64,000 nucleotides of DNA from Burkholderia sp. Nafp2/4-1b (GCF_003635165.1 NZ_ML058617.1:1-64000); one strand, 5' to 3'; shown: positions 18,718 to 27,722, counted from the first letter of the stretch. The notes: generated by a model not told the origin, from the letters alone. A program made the numbers and translations.

Positions 18718-18755
18718 GGGCCGAATCCCGCTACGTGCGGAATTCGGCCCTTTTG
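18718..18755 (+). terminator. Rho-independent terminator
   Basis: A 9-bp stem (gggccgaat at 18718-18726 with attcggccc at 18742-18750) is followed by TTTTG. It lies 40 bases after the MFS gene and separates it from the convergent DoxX gene. Confidence 0.8.
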
Positions 18756-18848
18756 CTTTGCTGCATGCGCGCGGCGCCGTGCGGATGTCGCGTTTCGTTC
18801 GGCTCAGGCTTCGTTCAGCTCACGCGTCGTTCGACTCAACCGTTCGAC

Positions 18849-19286
18849 TCAGCGCAGCACGCCGTACGACGAACTCGGCCGGCGCAGCGCATCGATGCTC
18901 GCACCGCCCGCGCCCGTCACGAACAGCAGCAGGAAACCGCCGGCGATCGCGATGTTCTTCCAGAAGTGGATCACCATGTCGTGCTGGACCGCGGCGTCGG
19001 TCGCGTCCCAGAAGTTGTGGCCGACCATCGCGGTCGCGACCGTATAGACGGCCATCAGCAATGCGAGCGGCTTCACCTTGTAGCCGACGATCAGCAGAAG
19101 CGCGCCGAGCGCTTCGATCGTGACGACGATCGGCCCCGTCACCTGCGGATACGGGACGTTCATCCCGTGCAGATAGCCGATGAAATCGCTGTAGCCGAGC
19201 AGCTTCATCACGCCGCCCCACAGAAACAACGCCGCCAGCGCCAGGCGCGCGAAAAAAATGACGCCGGAATCGACGGAACGCGTCAT
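18849..19286 (-). CDS. DoxX-family membrane protein
   Basis: A 145-residue membrane protein of the DoxX family with four hydrophobic segments (ARLALAALFLWGGVMKLLGY, VTIEALGALLLIVGYK, LLMAVYTVATAMVGHNFWD, IAIAGGFLLLFVTG). The ATG at 19286 has a GAGGAGAG site. DoxX proteins are linked to respiratory or redox membrane complexes in several bacteria, but no specific role can be claimed here. It is a single gene, divergent from nothing obvious. Confidence 0.85.
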   Translation of the reverse strand: MTRSVDSGVIFFARLALAALFLWGGVMKLLGYSDFIGYLHGMNVPYPQVTGPIVVTIEALGALLLIVGYKVKPLALLMAVYTVATAMVGHNFWDATDAAVQHDMVIHFWKNIAIAGGFLLLFVTGAGGASIDALRRPSSSYGVLR

Positions 19287-19512
19287 GCCTCTCTCCTCGT
19301 ATGCAAATCGGCCGTCCGCATGGGGCGCGCCCGTGCGGTTGGGGGCCGCGCAACCCTGCGGCGCCCGCGGCAAATGGGCCAGCATAGAGGGTCTTTCCGC
19401 GGTGTCCAAGAAAAAGGTTGTAGCAAATCTTTACACTGCGGCGGCAGCACCGGCATGACGGCACCGCGAAAAACGGCGTTCTGGCGAGGCGAAAAAATAA
19501 CGGGAACCGGCC

Positions 19513-19968
19513 CTATCTCGCGTCGCTCAACAGCACGCCTTTCTTGAAGATGAAGCACCCGTAGCCGCGCAATTCGCCGGTGACGATCACCGCATATGCC
19601 TGCTGCGCGCGCTCGTAGAACGCGAAACGGTCGATGCCCGTGAGCGGCACCGCGCGCCCTTCCGCGCGGTCGATCTCCGCCTGCACCTCGTGCTGCACGG
19701 GCGGCACCGCGGCCGGATCGCCGACGACCTCCATCCGCCACGCGGGCGTATCGACGAACGTGTCGAGCGGCAGCACGGACAGTACCGCGCGCGCGACGCG
19801 CGCCGAGTCGGCGCCGTCGATGCGCAGCGCGCGGCCGACGACCGTGTGCTCCGCGACGGATTCCGCCGGGAAATTCGCATCGCAGATCGCCACTTCATCT
19901 CCGTGGCCCATCGCGCGCAGCGCGTGCAGGATGTCGGCGTGCAGCAGCGGATCGAGGTTCTTCAGCAT
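19513..19968 (-). CDS. fucU: RbsD/FucU family mutarotase
   Basis: A 151-residue protein of the FucU/RbsD family that interconverts anomers of L-fucose or related sugars. The N-terminal MLKNLDPLLHADILHALRAM with its catalytic His and the C-terminal AYAVIVTGELRGYGCFIFKK segment match the family. No fucose or ribose operon is adjacent, so the physiological sugar is open. It is transcribed on the minus strand before the SnoaL-like gene's terminus, with a separate promoter region. Confidence 0.85.
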   Translation of the reverse strand: MLKNLDPLLHADILHALRAMGHGDEVAICDANFPAESVAEHTVVGRALRIDGADSARVARAVLSVLPLDTFVDTPAWRMEVVGDPAAVPPVQHEVQAEIDRAEGRAVPLTGIDRFAFYERAQQAYAVIVTGELRGYGCFIFKKGVLLSDAR

Positions 19969-20046
19969 ATGAGCAAGTCTCCGGGATCAGGAACGAACCG
20001 CATAACGTTACCCGATCCCGGTGCCGCCGGGTATGCGCGGCTCGCG

Positions 20047-20448
20047 TCACGACGCCGCGGCCGGCATTTCGTCGATGAAGCCCGTGACCGACTTCAGGCG
20101 GCCCGACGCGTCGACGGTGCCGAAATCCGAACCCTTCACGATCGCCGCGCCGTCGGGCGACACGAGCGCCCACGAGAAGCGCAGGTGCTGGCCGAAGCCG
20201 TCTACGTCGGTGGTGCGGCGAAAGCGATACGCGGGGAAGCGTTCCCGCACCGCGGCGATCATCGTGTCGATGCCCGCGTGGCCGTCGCCCGCCATCAGCG
20301 GGTCGCGATAGGCCGCGTCGCTCGCGTAGGTTGCTTCGATCAGCGCGCGCCGGCGTCCGACATCGGGTTCGTTCCATGCATCGAAATAGCGGTCGATCAG
20401 GTCGGCGTGGGCGGACTGGGCGGACTGGGCGGTGTGTGCGGTGTTCAT
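20047..20448 (-). CDS. SnoaL-like / NTF2-fold protein
   Basis: A 133-residue NTF2-fold protein (SnoaL-like polyketide cyclase class), with IDRYFDAWNEPDVGRRRALI at the N-terminus and SWALVSPDGAAIVKGSDFG in the sheet. The ATG at 20448 has an AGGAG site seven bases upstream. A short tandem repeat (gggcggact copies, 20408-20432) encodes an AQSAQSA linker near the N-terminus and may vary in length between strains. No substrate can be inferred. Confidence 0.8.
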   Translation of the reverse strand: MNTAHTAQSAQSAHADLIDRYFDAWNEPDVGRRRALIEATYASDAAYRDPLMAGDGHAGIDTMIAAVRERFPAYRFRRTTDVDGFGQHLRFSWALVSPDGAAIVKGSDFGTVDASGRLKSVTGFIDEMPAAAS

Positions 20449-20620
20449 GCGAGGCTCCTGATGGGGATGAGGGGAGGACAGCGTCGCGAAGGCTTCGTGT
20501 TCGCGTGACACCATCGTCGCCGGCCTCGCGCCGGCGGTCGATTACGCAAGAGGTAAGCAAATCGCGCCGCCGGCACGCGCGCTAGAATCGACCCGCCCGA
20601 TCCTCCGGACGCCACCCGTC

Positions 20621-21106
20621 ATGCAGCAAGCCCTCCTGATCGTCGATATCCAGCCGACTTTCGCGCCGCCCGAGTGGCTGGTCGCCCGCGTGCGGGCGCT
20701 CGTCGGGCGCCTGCCGACCGTCGCGACGGTCGAGCGTCACGACGAATCGCGCGTGCCGTTCGAGCGCCAGCTCGGCTGGCGCCCGTCCCGCGACGACGAC
20801 AGCCTGATCGCCGCCGATCGCATCTTCGTCAAGCACGGCTACGGGCCGCCCGTGGAGGTCGTCGAGCACCTGCGTGTGCTGGCGCCGGAACGCGTGCTCG
20901 TCTGCGGCATCCAGACCGACACATGCGTGCTCGCGGCCGGCTTCGCGCTGTTCGACGCGGGGCTGCATCCCACGCTGCTCGCGGATCTCACGATCGGCTC
21001 GTCGCTCGATCGCAGCGGCGAACTCGGCGTGCGGCTGTGGAAGCATCATTTTGGCCGCGTCGAGTACGCGCATGCGTTGTTCGGTCTGCCGAACGGGGAT
21101 GCGTAG
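20621..21106 (+). CDS. Isochorismatase-like cysteine hydrolase
   Basis: A 161-residue hydrolase of the isochorismatase superfamily. The catalytic triad is visible: Asp in LLIVDIQPTF, Lys in RIFVKHGYG, and Cys in GIQTDTCVLAAG. It is shorter than nicotinamidases and lacks their metal site, so it fits the general cysteine hydrolase group. The start ATG at 20621 begins the family motif within nine residues; no clear ribosome site is present. Confidence 0.85.
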   Translation: MQQALLIVDIQPTFAPPEWLVARVRALVGRLPTVATVERHDESRVPFERQLGWRPSRDDDSLIAADRIFVKHGYGPPVEVVEHLRVLAPERVLVCGIQTDTCVLAAGFALFDAGLHPTLLADLTIGSSLDRSGELGVRLWKHHFGRVEYAHALFGLPNGDA

Positions 21107-21122
21107 CGGTAGCCCGCTGCGC

Positions 21123-21334
21123 CCACCAGCCGCTCGCCGCCGTCCGCCGCTGGGCGCCGACCGTCCACTGCCCACTGCCCACTGCCTACCGCCTACCGCG
21201 TCCCGCTCGCCGCTCGCCGCTCGCCGCTCGCCGCTCGCCGCTCGCCGCTCGCCGCTCGCCGCTCGCCGTTCGCCATCCGCAGCTCGCAGCCCGCTGTCCG
21301 CTGTCCGCTACCCGCTGCCCACCGCCAGCCGCTT
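21123..21334. repeat. 7-bp-period tandem repeat array
   Basis: The core at 21205-21267 is nine perfect copies of GCTCGCC, with a tenth variant copy (GTTCGCC) at 21268-21274. The flanks keep the same period with diverged units (for example CCACTGC three times and CTACCGC twice upstream, CTGTCCG twice downstream). Together they make about 210 bases of heptamer-periodic DNA between the isochorismatase-like gene and garD. Confidence 0.9.
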
Positions 21335-21389
21335 CAACGAAAACGGGCGCCCGAAGGCGCCCGCATCGTCTGCCGTCGCAACCTGCGTA

Positions 21390-22943
21390 TCAGGTCACCG
21401 GCGCCGGGTTGAACAGCGTCAGCGCATTCGCGAGCTTCCATTGCTCGGCCCACGTGCGGCGCTTGCCGCTCGCGACGTCGAGCATCAGCCGGAACAGCTC
21501 CCAGCCGACGTCCTCGATCGACGCCGCGCCGGTCGCGATCTGCCCCGCGTCGAGATCCATCAGGTCGTGCCAGCGGCGCGCGAGATCGCTGCGCGTCGCG
21601 ACCTTGATCACCGGCACCTGCGCGAGGCCGTACGGCGTGCCGCGGCCTGTCGTGAAAATGTGCAGGTTCATCCCCGCGGCGAGCTGCAGCGTGCCGCAGA
21701 TGAAGTCGCTCGCGGGCGTCGCCGCGTACAGCAGCCCCTTCTGCCGCGCGCGGTCGCCGGGACGCACGACGCCGGCGATCGGCGCGCTGCCCGACTTCAC
21801 GATCGAGCCCATCGCCTTCTCGACGATGTTCGACAGGCCGCCCTTCTTGTTGCCGGGCGTCGTGTTCGCGCTGCGGTCGACGCGGCCGCGCTGCAGGTAG
21901 CGGTCGTACCAGTCCATCTCGCGGATGATCTCGCGGGCGACGTCCTCGTTCGCCGCGCGCGACGTGAGCTGCGCGACGCCGTCGCGCACTTCGGTCACTT
22001 CCGAGAACATGATCGTCGCGCCCGCGCGCACCAGCAGGTCGGCCGCGAAGCCGACCGCCGGGTTCGCGGTCAAGCCTGAAAACGCGTCGCTGCCGCCGCA
22101 CTGCACGCCGACGACGAGATCCGACGCCGGGCAGGTCTCGCGACGGCGGCGGTTCAGCCGTTCGAGATGCGATTCGGCCATCTTCATGATCGAGTCGATC
22201 ATCGAGTTGAAGCCGACGTGCGCGGCATCCTGCAGGCACACGACGCCGCCGTTGTCCGTCGCGCCGTCGGCCGTGACCGGAATCGATCCGGGCGGCAGCA
22301 GGCGCTCGGGCTGCAGCTTTTCGCAGCCGAGGCTCACCGTCATCACTTCGCCGCCGAAGTTCGGGTTCAGGCTGATGTTGCGCAGCGTGCGAATCGGGAT
22401 GTCCGCATCGGGCGCGTCGATCGCGACGCCGCAGCCGTACGTGTGCTCGAGCCCGACGACGTCGTCGACGTTCGGGTAACGCGGCAGCAGTTCTTCCTTG
22501 ATCCGCTTCACCGCATGCTCGACGACGCCCGACACGCACTGCACGGTGGTCGTGATCGCGAGGATGTTGCGCGTGCCGACCGAGCCGTCCGCATTGCGGA
22601 AGCCCTCGAACGTATAGCCTTCGAGCGGCGCCAGCGCGGGCGCGGCCCGCGTGGCGAGCGGCAGGTCGTCGAGGCCGGGCGGCGCGGGCATGCGCATCGT
22701 GCGCTCGTTGACCCAGCTGCCACGGCGCAGCTCGGTGAGCGCATAGCCGATCACGACGTTGTAGCGGACGATCGGGTCGCCGGCCGCGAGGTCGACCAAC
22801 GCGACCTTGTGACCTTGCGGGACGCCTTCGCGCAACGTCAGGCCGTCGGCGAAGGTCGCACCCTCGGGCAGGCCGCCGTCGTTGACGACGATCGCGACGT
22901 TGTCGTCGGGATGCACGCGGATATAGAGAGGGGAAGCAGTCAT
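21390..22943 (-). CDS. garD: Galactarate dehydratase
   Basis: A 517-residue UxaA-family dehydratase that converts galactarate to 5-keto-4-deoxyglucarate. The N-terminal SAF-like domain (residues about 1-90) is followed by the catalytic part with GFRNADGSVGTRNILAI, HTYGCGVAID, VSLGCEKLQP and GVQCGGSDAFSG, whose Cys and His residues would hold the iron. Altronate dehydratase is the closest alternative, but the divergent kdgD gene supports galactarate. It starts at 22943 with an AGGAATTCCG ribosome region. Confidence 0.88.
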   Translation of the reverse strand: MTASPLYIRVHPDDNVAIVVNDGGLPEGATFADGLTLREGVPQGHKVALVDLAAGDPIVRYNVVIGYALTELRRGSWVNERTMRMPAPPGLDDLPLATRAAPALAPLEGYTFEGFRNADGSVGTRNILAITTTVQCVSGVVEHAVKRIKEELLPRYPNVDDVVGLEHTYGCGVAIDAPDADIPIRTLRNISLNPNFGGEVMTVSLGCEKLQPERLLPPGSIPVTADGATDNGGVVCLQDAAHVGFNSMIDSIMKMAESHLERLNRRRRETCPASDLVVGVQCGGSDAFSGLTANPAVGFAADLLVRAGATIMFSEVTEVRDGVAQLTSRAANEDVAREIIREMDWYDRYLQRGRVDRSANTTPGNKKGGLSNIVEKAMGSIVKSGSAPIAGVVRPGDRARQKGLLYAATPASDFICGTLQLAAGMNLHIFTTGRGTPYGLAQVPVIKVATRSDLARRWHDLMDLDAGQIATGAASIEDVGWELFRLMLDVASGKRRTWAEQWKLANALTLFNPAPVT

Positions 22944-22976
22944 CGGAATTCCTGGAGGCTACCGGCCAAATCGTTA

Positions 22977-23103
22977 GTCATCATACGACACTCAACACCA
23001 ACCCGTGATGCTGAGTAAACCCTTATCCGGAAAGACTCTACCCTTGTCCCGCCAGCAAACCGCTTGCGCCGCTCATTCTTGCGTTGTACGATGACATACA
23101 ACG
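22977..23103. promoter_or_regulatory. Two GntR-like operator sites between garD and kdgD
   Basis: GTCGTATGATGAC (minus strand, 22977-22989) and GTTGTACGATGAC (plus strand, 23083-23095) match at 11 of 13 bases and lie one in front of each divergent gene. The second sits inside a perfect inverted repeat CGTTGTA-N8-TACAACG (23082-23103). The pattern suits a FadR/GntR-type regulator of hexarate use, whose gene is not in the window. Confidence 0.6.
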
Positions 23104-23172
23104 ACATCGCCAATATGGCTCGGATGCCGTACCCGACGAACCCAGCACTCGCGCTAGACGGACGACTCAACC

Positions 23173-24087
23173 ATGACTTCACCGCAAGAACTCAAACAGA
23201 TCATCTCCCACGGCCTGCTGTCGTTTCCGCTGACGGACTTCGACGCTGCCGGCAACTTCCGTCCGGCCACCTATGCGGAGCGCCTCGAATGGCTTGCGCC
23301 GTATGGCGCGACCGCACTGTTCGCCGCCGGCGGCACCGGTGAGTTCTTCTCGCTCACGCAGCGCGAGTATTCGGACGTGATCCGCGTCGCGACGGAAACC
23401 TGCAAGGGCAAGGTGCCGATCCTGGCCGGCGCCGGCGGCGCGACGCGCGTCGCGATCGAATATGCCCAGGAAGCCGAGCGCCTCGGCGCGAGCGGTGTGC
23501 TGCTGATGCCGCACTACCTGACCGAAGCCAGCCAGGAAGGGATCGCCGAGCACGTCGAGCAGGTGTGCCGCGCGCTGAAGATCGGCGTCGTGGTGTACAA
23601 CCGCGCGAATTCGAAGCTGAACGCCGACATGCTCGAGCGCCTCGCCGATCGTTGCCCGAACCTGATCGGCTTCAAGGACGGTGTCGGCGAAATCGAGAGC
23701 ATGGTCACGATCCGCCGCCGCCTCGGCGACCGCTTCGCGTACCTCGGCGGCCTGCCGACGGCCGAAGTCTACGCAGCCGCATACAAGGCGCTCGGCGTGC
23801 CGGTGTACTCGTCGGCCGTGTTCAACTTCATCCCGAAGACGGCGATGGCATTCTACGAAGCGATCGCGAAGGACGACCACGCCACGGTCGGCCGCCTGAT
23901 CGACGAGTTCTTCCTGCCGTACCTGCAGATCCGCAACCGCCGCGCCGGCTACGCGGTCAGCATCGTGAAGGCGGGCGCGAAGCTCGTCGGCCACGACGCG
24001 GGCCCGGTGCGCGCACCGCTGATCGACCTCACCGACGCCGAATTGGCCGAGCTCGACGTGCTGATCAAGAAGATGGGCCCGCAGTAA
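23173..24087 (+). CDS. kdgD: 5-Dehydro-4-deoxyglucarate dehydratase
   Basis: A 304-residue class I aldolase-fold enzyme of the DHDPS family that dehydrates and decarboxylates 5-keto-4-deoxyglucarate to 2-oxoglutarate semialdehyde. The Schiff-base Lys is in LIGFKDGVGEIE and the Tyr in GVVVYNRANSKL; FAAGGTGEFFSLT is the substrate loop. It is divergent from garD, and the next enzyme of the pathway is the semialdehyde dehydrogenase at 31621-33198, 7.5 kb away. Confidence 0.93.
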   Translation: MTSPQELKQIISHGLLSFPLTDFDAAGNFRPATYAERLEWLAPYGATALFAAGGTGEFFSLTQREYSDVIRVATETCKGKVPILAGAGGATRVAIEYAQEAERLGASGVLLMPHYLTEASQEGIAEHVEQVCRALKIGVVVYNRANSKLNADMLERLADRCPNLIGFKDGVGEIESMVTIRRRLGDRFAYLGGLPTAEVYAAAYKALGVPVYSSAVFNFIPKTAMAFYEAIAKDDHATVGRLIDEFFLPYLQIRNRRAGYAVSIVKAGAKLVGHDAGPVRAPLIDLTDAELAELDVLIKKMGPQ

Positions 24088-24161
24088 GCCGGCTTCGCCG
24101 GCGGCGCGCGCGGCCTGCAGCGGCGCCGCGGCCGCGCCCTGCTTCGTATCCGTATCACGCG

Positions 24162-24195
24162 ATGGCCGCGCGGCTCGACGAGCCGGCGCGGCCAT
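24162..24195. terminator. Bidirectional hairpin between convergent genes
   Basis: A 15-base arm (24162-24176) pairs with 24180-24195 with one bulge around a three-base loop, between the kdgD stop and the stop of the unknown minus-strand gene. It has no long T-run on either side. Confidence 0.55.
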
Positions 24196-24199
24196 TCCA

Positions 24200-24754
24200 T
24201 TACATCTGCGCGAGCGCGCCGATGATCCGCTGGCGCACGCCCGTGAGCGTGCGCTGCGTCTCGTCGATCCCCTTGCGCGCCGCGAGCGGCCGGCCGCGCG
24301 CCGGCGACTCGGCGCCCACGATCTGCTCCAGCACGTCGCGATCGACGACCGCATCGAAGAAGCGCCCGACCGTGAATATCGCGTACTGCTTCGCGGTCGC
24401 GAGATGCGTGTTGGCCTGCGCGAGCGCTTCGGCGCGCTGCGCACCGTTCGGCCCGTCGATGCCGCGGCGATGCTTCAGCGCGAACACCACCGCCTCCATG
24501 TCGTACTTGAAGCGCTCGACGGCCCTGCCGAAAATCAACGAATGCGGATCGGAGCCCGCGACGGGCCGCCCCTGATTGATCGTCACGTCGAATTCGCTGC
24601 CGCCCAGCTCGCGCTGCAGCGCAAACAGCGCGTCGGCCAGCACGCGCCCTTCGCTGTATTCGCCGATCTGGGTACGGACCGATTTCGCGACGTCGCCGAT
24701 CGTTTTCCACAACCCTGCCGCGAACAGGTGGTCGCCACGCTTGCTGATATTCAT
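24200..24754 (-). CDS. Protein of unknown function
   Basis: A 184-residue soluble protein that I do not recognise. It starts MNISKRGDHLFAAGLWKTIG and contains a helical, Lys/Arg-rich middle (ERFKYDMEAVVFALKHRRG). There is no signal peptide, membrane segment, Cys motif or repeat. The ribosome site AAGGAACC precedes the ATG at 24754. It lies between the galactarate gene kdgD and the oxidase block, and is convergent with kdgD. Codon use looks normal for the genome, so it is a real gene of unknown role. Confidence 0.7.
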   Translation of the reverse strand: MNISKRGDHLFAAGLWKTIGDVAKSVRTQIGEYSEGRVLADALFALQRELGGSEFDVTINQGRPVAGSDPHSLIFGRAVERFKYDMEAVVFALKHRRGIDGPNGAQRAEALAQANTHLATAKQYAIFTVGRFFDAVVDRDVLEQIVGAESPARGRPLAARKGIDETQRTLTGVRQRIIGALAQM

Positions 24755-25118
24755 CGGATGGTTCCTTGTTGGTCTTGTGATCTCTCAGGCTCGCCTGCGG
24801 GCCGCACGGCCCGAGGCTTCGCTACTGTAGGAGAAATTCGGCGCGCCGGGAAGGCAACGGCGACGATGCGCGCCGCAAGCATCGGCGCGGGTCGGAGCGG
24901 GGCGGCGTGCGCTGGTTGCGCGCGCAAGTGCGCGGCGACTCGCGGGCTCGACGGCACTGAACCCGGCATGGGGACCCCGTTCCGCGCGCTCGATGCGAGG
25001 CGACTGCCCCCGGGGACGGTAAAAGCACCTACGCGTGCACGTACCGCGCGGCCGATGCTGCTGACATAGAATAAAAAATACTTCCGTCAGAACGAGTTGG
25101 CGGAAAAAGGAGGCTGGC
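24755..25118. other. Gene-free spacer before the oxidase block
   Basis: This 364-base gap separates two divergent genes. I see no gene or RNA. The right end turns AT-rich (25060-25085, with TAGAAT about 50 bases before the next start) and ends in a strong AAGGAGG ribosome site. Confidence 0.5.
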
Positions 25119-25628
25119 ATGAGACGCCTTTATTTCCTCGTACCCGATACCCAGATGGCGAAAGCTATCGTCGACGACTTGCTGCGCGCGCGCATCATCT
25201 GGCGCCATATCCACGTCCTCGCCAATCACAGCGTCACACTTGATCAGTTGCCCGAAGCGTCACTGCTGCAAAGCAGCGATGTCGTGCACGCGCTCGAGCG
25301 CGGCGTGGCACTCGGCGGCGCAACGGGCGCGCTTATCGGCCTCGTCGCGCTGGTGTTTCCCCCTGCGGAACTCGTGATCGCGGGCGGCGCCGTCGTCGCA
25401 TTGACGGTGGCGGGAGCGGGCTTCGGGGCGTGGACGGCCGCGATGATCGGCATCGCCGAGCCGAACGCGCGACTCCAGCGATTTCGAGAAGCGATCCAGG
25501 AAGGCCAGATTCTGATCATGGCCGACGTGCCGGCATTACGAGAGCAGGAAATCGAGCAGATGATCGCCGAACATTTTCCGAAGGCGGATCTGGAAGGCGC
25601 CGATCCTACGACACCGGCCTTCCCCTGA
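25119..25628 (+). CDS. DUF1269-type membrane-associated protein
   Basis: A 169-residue protein resembling the DUF1269 family. The N-terminal half is ferredoxin-like (MRRLYFLVPDTQMAKAIVDD), followed by a Gly/Ala-rich hydrophobic hairpin (GGATGALIGLVALVFPPAEL and VALTVAGAGFGAWTAAMIGI) and a helical tail. Such proteins often occur with stress or respiratory genes, but their activity is unknown. It has a near-perfect ribosome site and opens the oxidase block. Confidence 0.75.
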   Translation: MRRLYFLVPDTQMAKAIVDDLLRARIIWRHIHVLANHSVTLDQLPEASLLQSSDVVHALERGVALGGATGALIGLVALVFPPAELVIAGGAVVALTVAGAGFGAWTAAMIGIAEPNARLQRFREAIQEGQILIMADVPALREQEIEQMIAEHFPKADLEGADPTTPAFP

Positions 25629-25733
25629 CACTCTAAAACCGGCATGCACGGCACCTGAGGCTGTCTCTACATCGAGCGTGCTGCGTCGGGCCAGTGCGAA
25701 ATCGGCACCAGTCCACGCAGGAGAGGAGGTCGT

Positions 25734-26246
25734 ATGGAACTGCACATTCAATCACACCATTGGCAGCGGCGCACGCCCGACTGGCTCGCTGCTGCGGTGG
25801 CCGGTCTCGCGGGTGGCGCCCTGGTGATCGTGCTCGAATTCTTCTGGTCGACCATGGTGATCGACGAAAGCCCGTGGCAGCCGACCCACAAGATCGCGGC
25901 AATGGTGATGGGCCGCAGTGCACTCGAACACATGTCGGTTTTCAGCTTTGGCATCGTGGGAACGGCGCTGGTACTGCACTACGTGTTCGGCGCCATCATG
26001 GGGATGATTCTCGCCGCGATCATGGCCCCGTTCCGCTTCGATTCGAGCGTGGGCATGGAGGCCGTCATCGGGCTGGCTTTCGGGATCGTCGCGTATGTGT
26101 GGAACTTCCATGTGATGACTGCCGTGTTCCCATGGTTCATCTCGGAGCGCGGTTCCGGACCGTTGTTGGCAAACCTGCTGTTCGGTGTGGTCACTGCCGT
26201 CGTCTACGGCATGCTTGAACGACGCAAGCAGAGCGAGATGCACTGA
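25734..26246 (+). CDS. Four-helix membrane protein, unknown
   Basis: A 170-residue integral membrane protein with four hydrophobic segments (about residues 18-38, 66-90, 98-122 and 140-160). The ribosome site AGGAGAGGAGG is strong. The sequence between segments 3 and 4 contains conserved-looking Trp, His and Phe (VWNFHVMTAVFPWF). It is followed by a terminator and precedes the oxidase operon, so it may be co-regulated with it, but no family function can be given. Confidence 0.75.
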   Translation: MELHIQSHHWQRRTPDWLAAAVAGLAGGALVIVLEFFWSTMVIDESPWQPTHKIAAMVMGRSALEHMSVFSFGIVGTALVLHYVFGAIMGMILAAIMAPFRFDSSVGMEAVIGLAFGIVAYVWNFHVMTAVFPWFISERGSGPLLANLLFGVVTAVVYGMLERRKQSEMH

Positions 26247-26273
26247 CACGGCTTGTTCCCGCCGCGCGAGACG

Positions 26274-26310
26274 GCCGCCTCGTCAATCATGCTGGAGGCG
26301 GCTGTTTTGC
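26274..26310 (+). terminator. Rho-independent terminator
   Basis: A perfect 8-bp stem (gccgcctc at 26274-26281 with gaggcggc at 26295-26302) is followed by TGTTTTGC. It ends the two-gene unit before coxB. The remaining 240 bases up to coxB have no gene and must hold the oxidase promoter. Confidence 0.75.
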
Positions 26311-26554
26311 ATTTTCATCGCGGCAAGCGACGCGTCCGTTCGGCCGATGCGCATGGGGGGCGTGCTTCCCCTCACTGCCTTGCACGATGCAGATGAGAGA
26401 ACTACCTTTGCTTAAGAGCCGCTCGCGACGCTCGGCCAATCGGTCCCGGCAGAGAGTGCCGGCAAAAAAACAAGACGAAGTACGGCACGGCGGCACAACG
26501 ACGCCAGGAGCGCTTGTCGGCGGCCCCGGCGAGTGACATGCGGCGAGGCGGCTT

Positions 26555-27709
26555 ATGACGCTTGCGATTGCCCTGATCCTGATCGTCATCTTGGCGGTGG
26601 GGTTCCACTTTGCCAGCCCCTGGGGGATCACGCCGATCGCGTCGAACTGGGTGCGCATGGACGACATGCTGACGATCACGATCGTCATTACCGGCGCTTT
26701 CTTCATCGCGATCAACCTGTTCGTCGTGCTCGCACTGGTGCGCTACCGCCACCGCGGCGGGCATCGCGCGGCCTACGAGCCCCACAACAGACGGCTGGAA
26801 TGGTGGCTGATCGGCCTGACCGCCGTCGGCGTGGCGGCGTTGCTGGCACCTGGCCTCTTCGTCTATGCGGACTACATCCAGCCGCCGCGCGACGTGCTGC
26901 GGATGGAAGTGGTCGGCCAGCAATGGCAATGGCGCTTCCGCTTCGCCGGCCCCGGCGGCAAGCTGGGCACGACGGACGTGCGCTATATCAGCACCGACAA
27001 CCCCTTCGGCCTGAACCCCGCCGACCCCAACGGCCGTGACAATTACCTGATCGAGACGCCCGAGGTACACCTGCCGCTCAACCGGCCGATCCAGGTCCTG
27101 GCCCGCTCGCGCGACGTGCTGCACGACTTCTATGTACCGCCGTTCCGTGCACGCATGAACATGGTGCCCGGCATGGTGACGACCTTCTGGTTCACGCCGA
27201 CCAAGGCGGGGCGTTACGACATCCTGTGCGCGCAGCTTTGCGGTATCGGGCACGCCAGCATGCGCGGCGTGGTGGTGGTGGAAGACGAAGCATCGTTCTC
27301 GCGCTGGCTGGCGCAGCAAAGCACGTTCGCGCAGCAGCAGCAGGCCAGGGTGCAGGCCGCGGCGGGCACGGCAGGCGGCAGCGCGCAGGCGCTGGCTGAC
27401 CAGGGCAAGGCGCTCGCGGCGGCCAAGGGTTGTCTCGCCTGCCATACCGTGGACGGCACTCCACGCGTCGGCCCGACCTGGAAGGGCCTGTACGGCAAGA
27501 CCGAAACGATGGCCGACGGCAGCACCGCGAAAGTGGACGAAGCCTATCTGCGCGCGTTCATCCGCAACCCGACGGCCCGCGTCGTGAAGGGCTACGCACC
27601 GATCATGCCGCATTTCGACCTGAGCGAGCAGGAGCTGACCGCGCTGGTGACCTACATCGAATCGCAACGCGGCCCGGCCGCCAGCAGCGCGGCCAACTCG
27701 CAGCCCTAG
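26555..27709 (+). CDS. coxB: Cytochrome c oxidase subunit II with fused cytochrome c
   Basis: A 384-residue subunit II of a caa3-type heme-copper oxidase. Three N-terminal hydrophobic stretches lead to the CuA cupredoxin domain, with QQWQWRF, DVLHDFYVPPFR and the CuA ligands in CAQLCGIGHASM. After a Gln/Ala linker a cytochrome c domain follows, with heme motif CLACH at about residue 292 and distal Met near PIMPHFDL. It accepts electrons and passes them via CuA to subunit I. No lipobox is present. It is the first gene of a tight five-gene oxidase operon. Confidence 0.93.
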   Translation: MTLAIALILIVILAVGFHFASPWGITPIASNWVRMDDMLTITIVITGAFFIAINLFVVLALVRYRHRGGHRAAYEPHNRRLEWWLIGLTAVGVAALLAPGLFVYADYIQPPRDVLRMEVVGQQWQWRFRFAGPGGKLGTTDVRYISTDNPFGLNPADPNGRDNYLIETPEVHLPLNRPIQVLARSRDVLHDFYVPPFRARMNMVPGMVTTFWFTPTKAGRYDILCAQLCGIGHASMRGVVVVEDEASFSRWLAQQSTFAQQQQARVQAAAGTAGGSAQALADQGKALAAAKGCLACHTVDGTPRVGPTWKGLYGKTETMADGSTAKVDEAYLRAFIRNPTARVVKGYAPIMPHFDLSEQELTALVTYIESQRGPAASSAANSQP

Positions 27710-27722
27710 CGGAGCAGACGCC

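Noticed and set aside
21123..21334. Repeat array considered as CRISPR
   Set aside because: The 7-base units are directly adjacent without spacers, and no cas genes are present.
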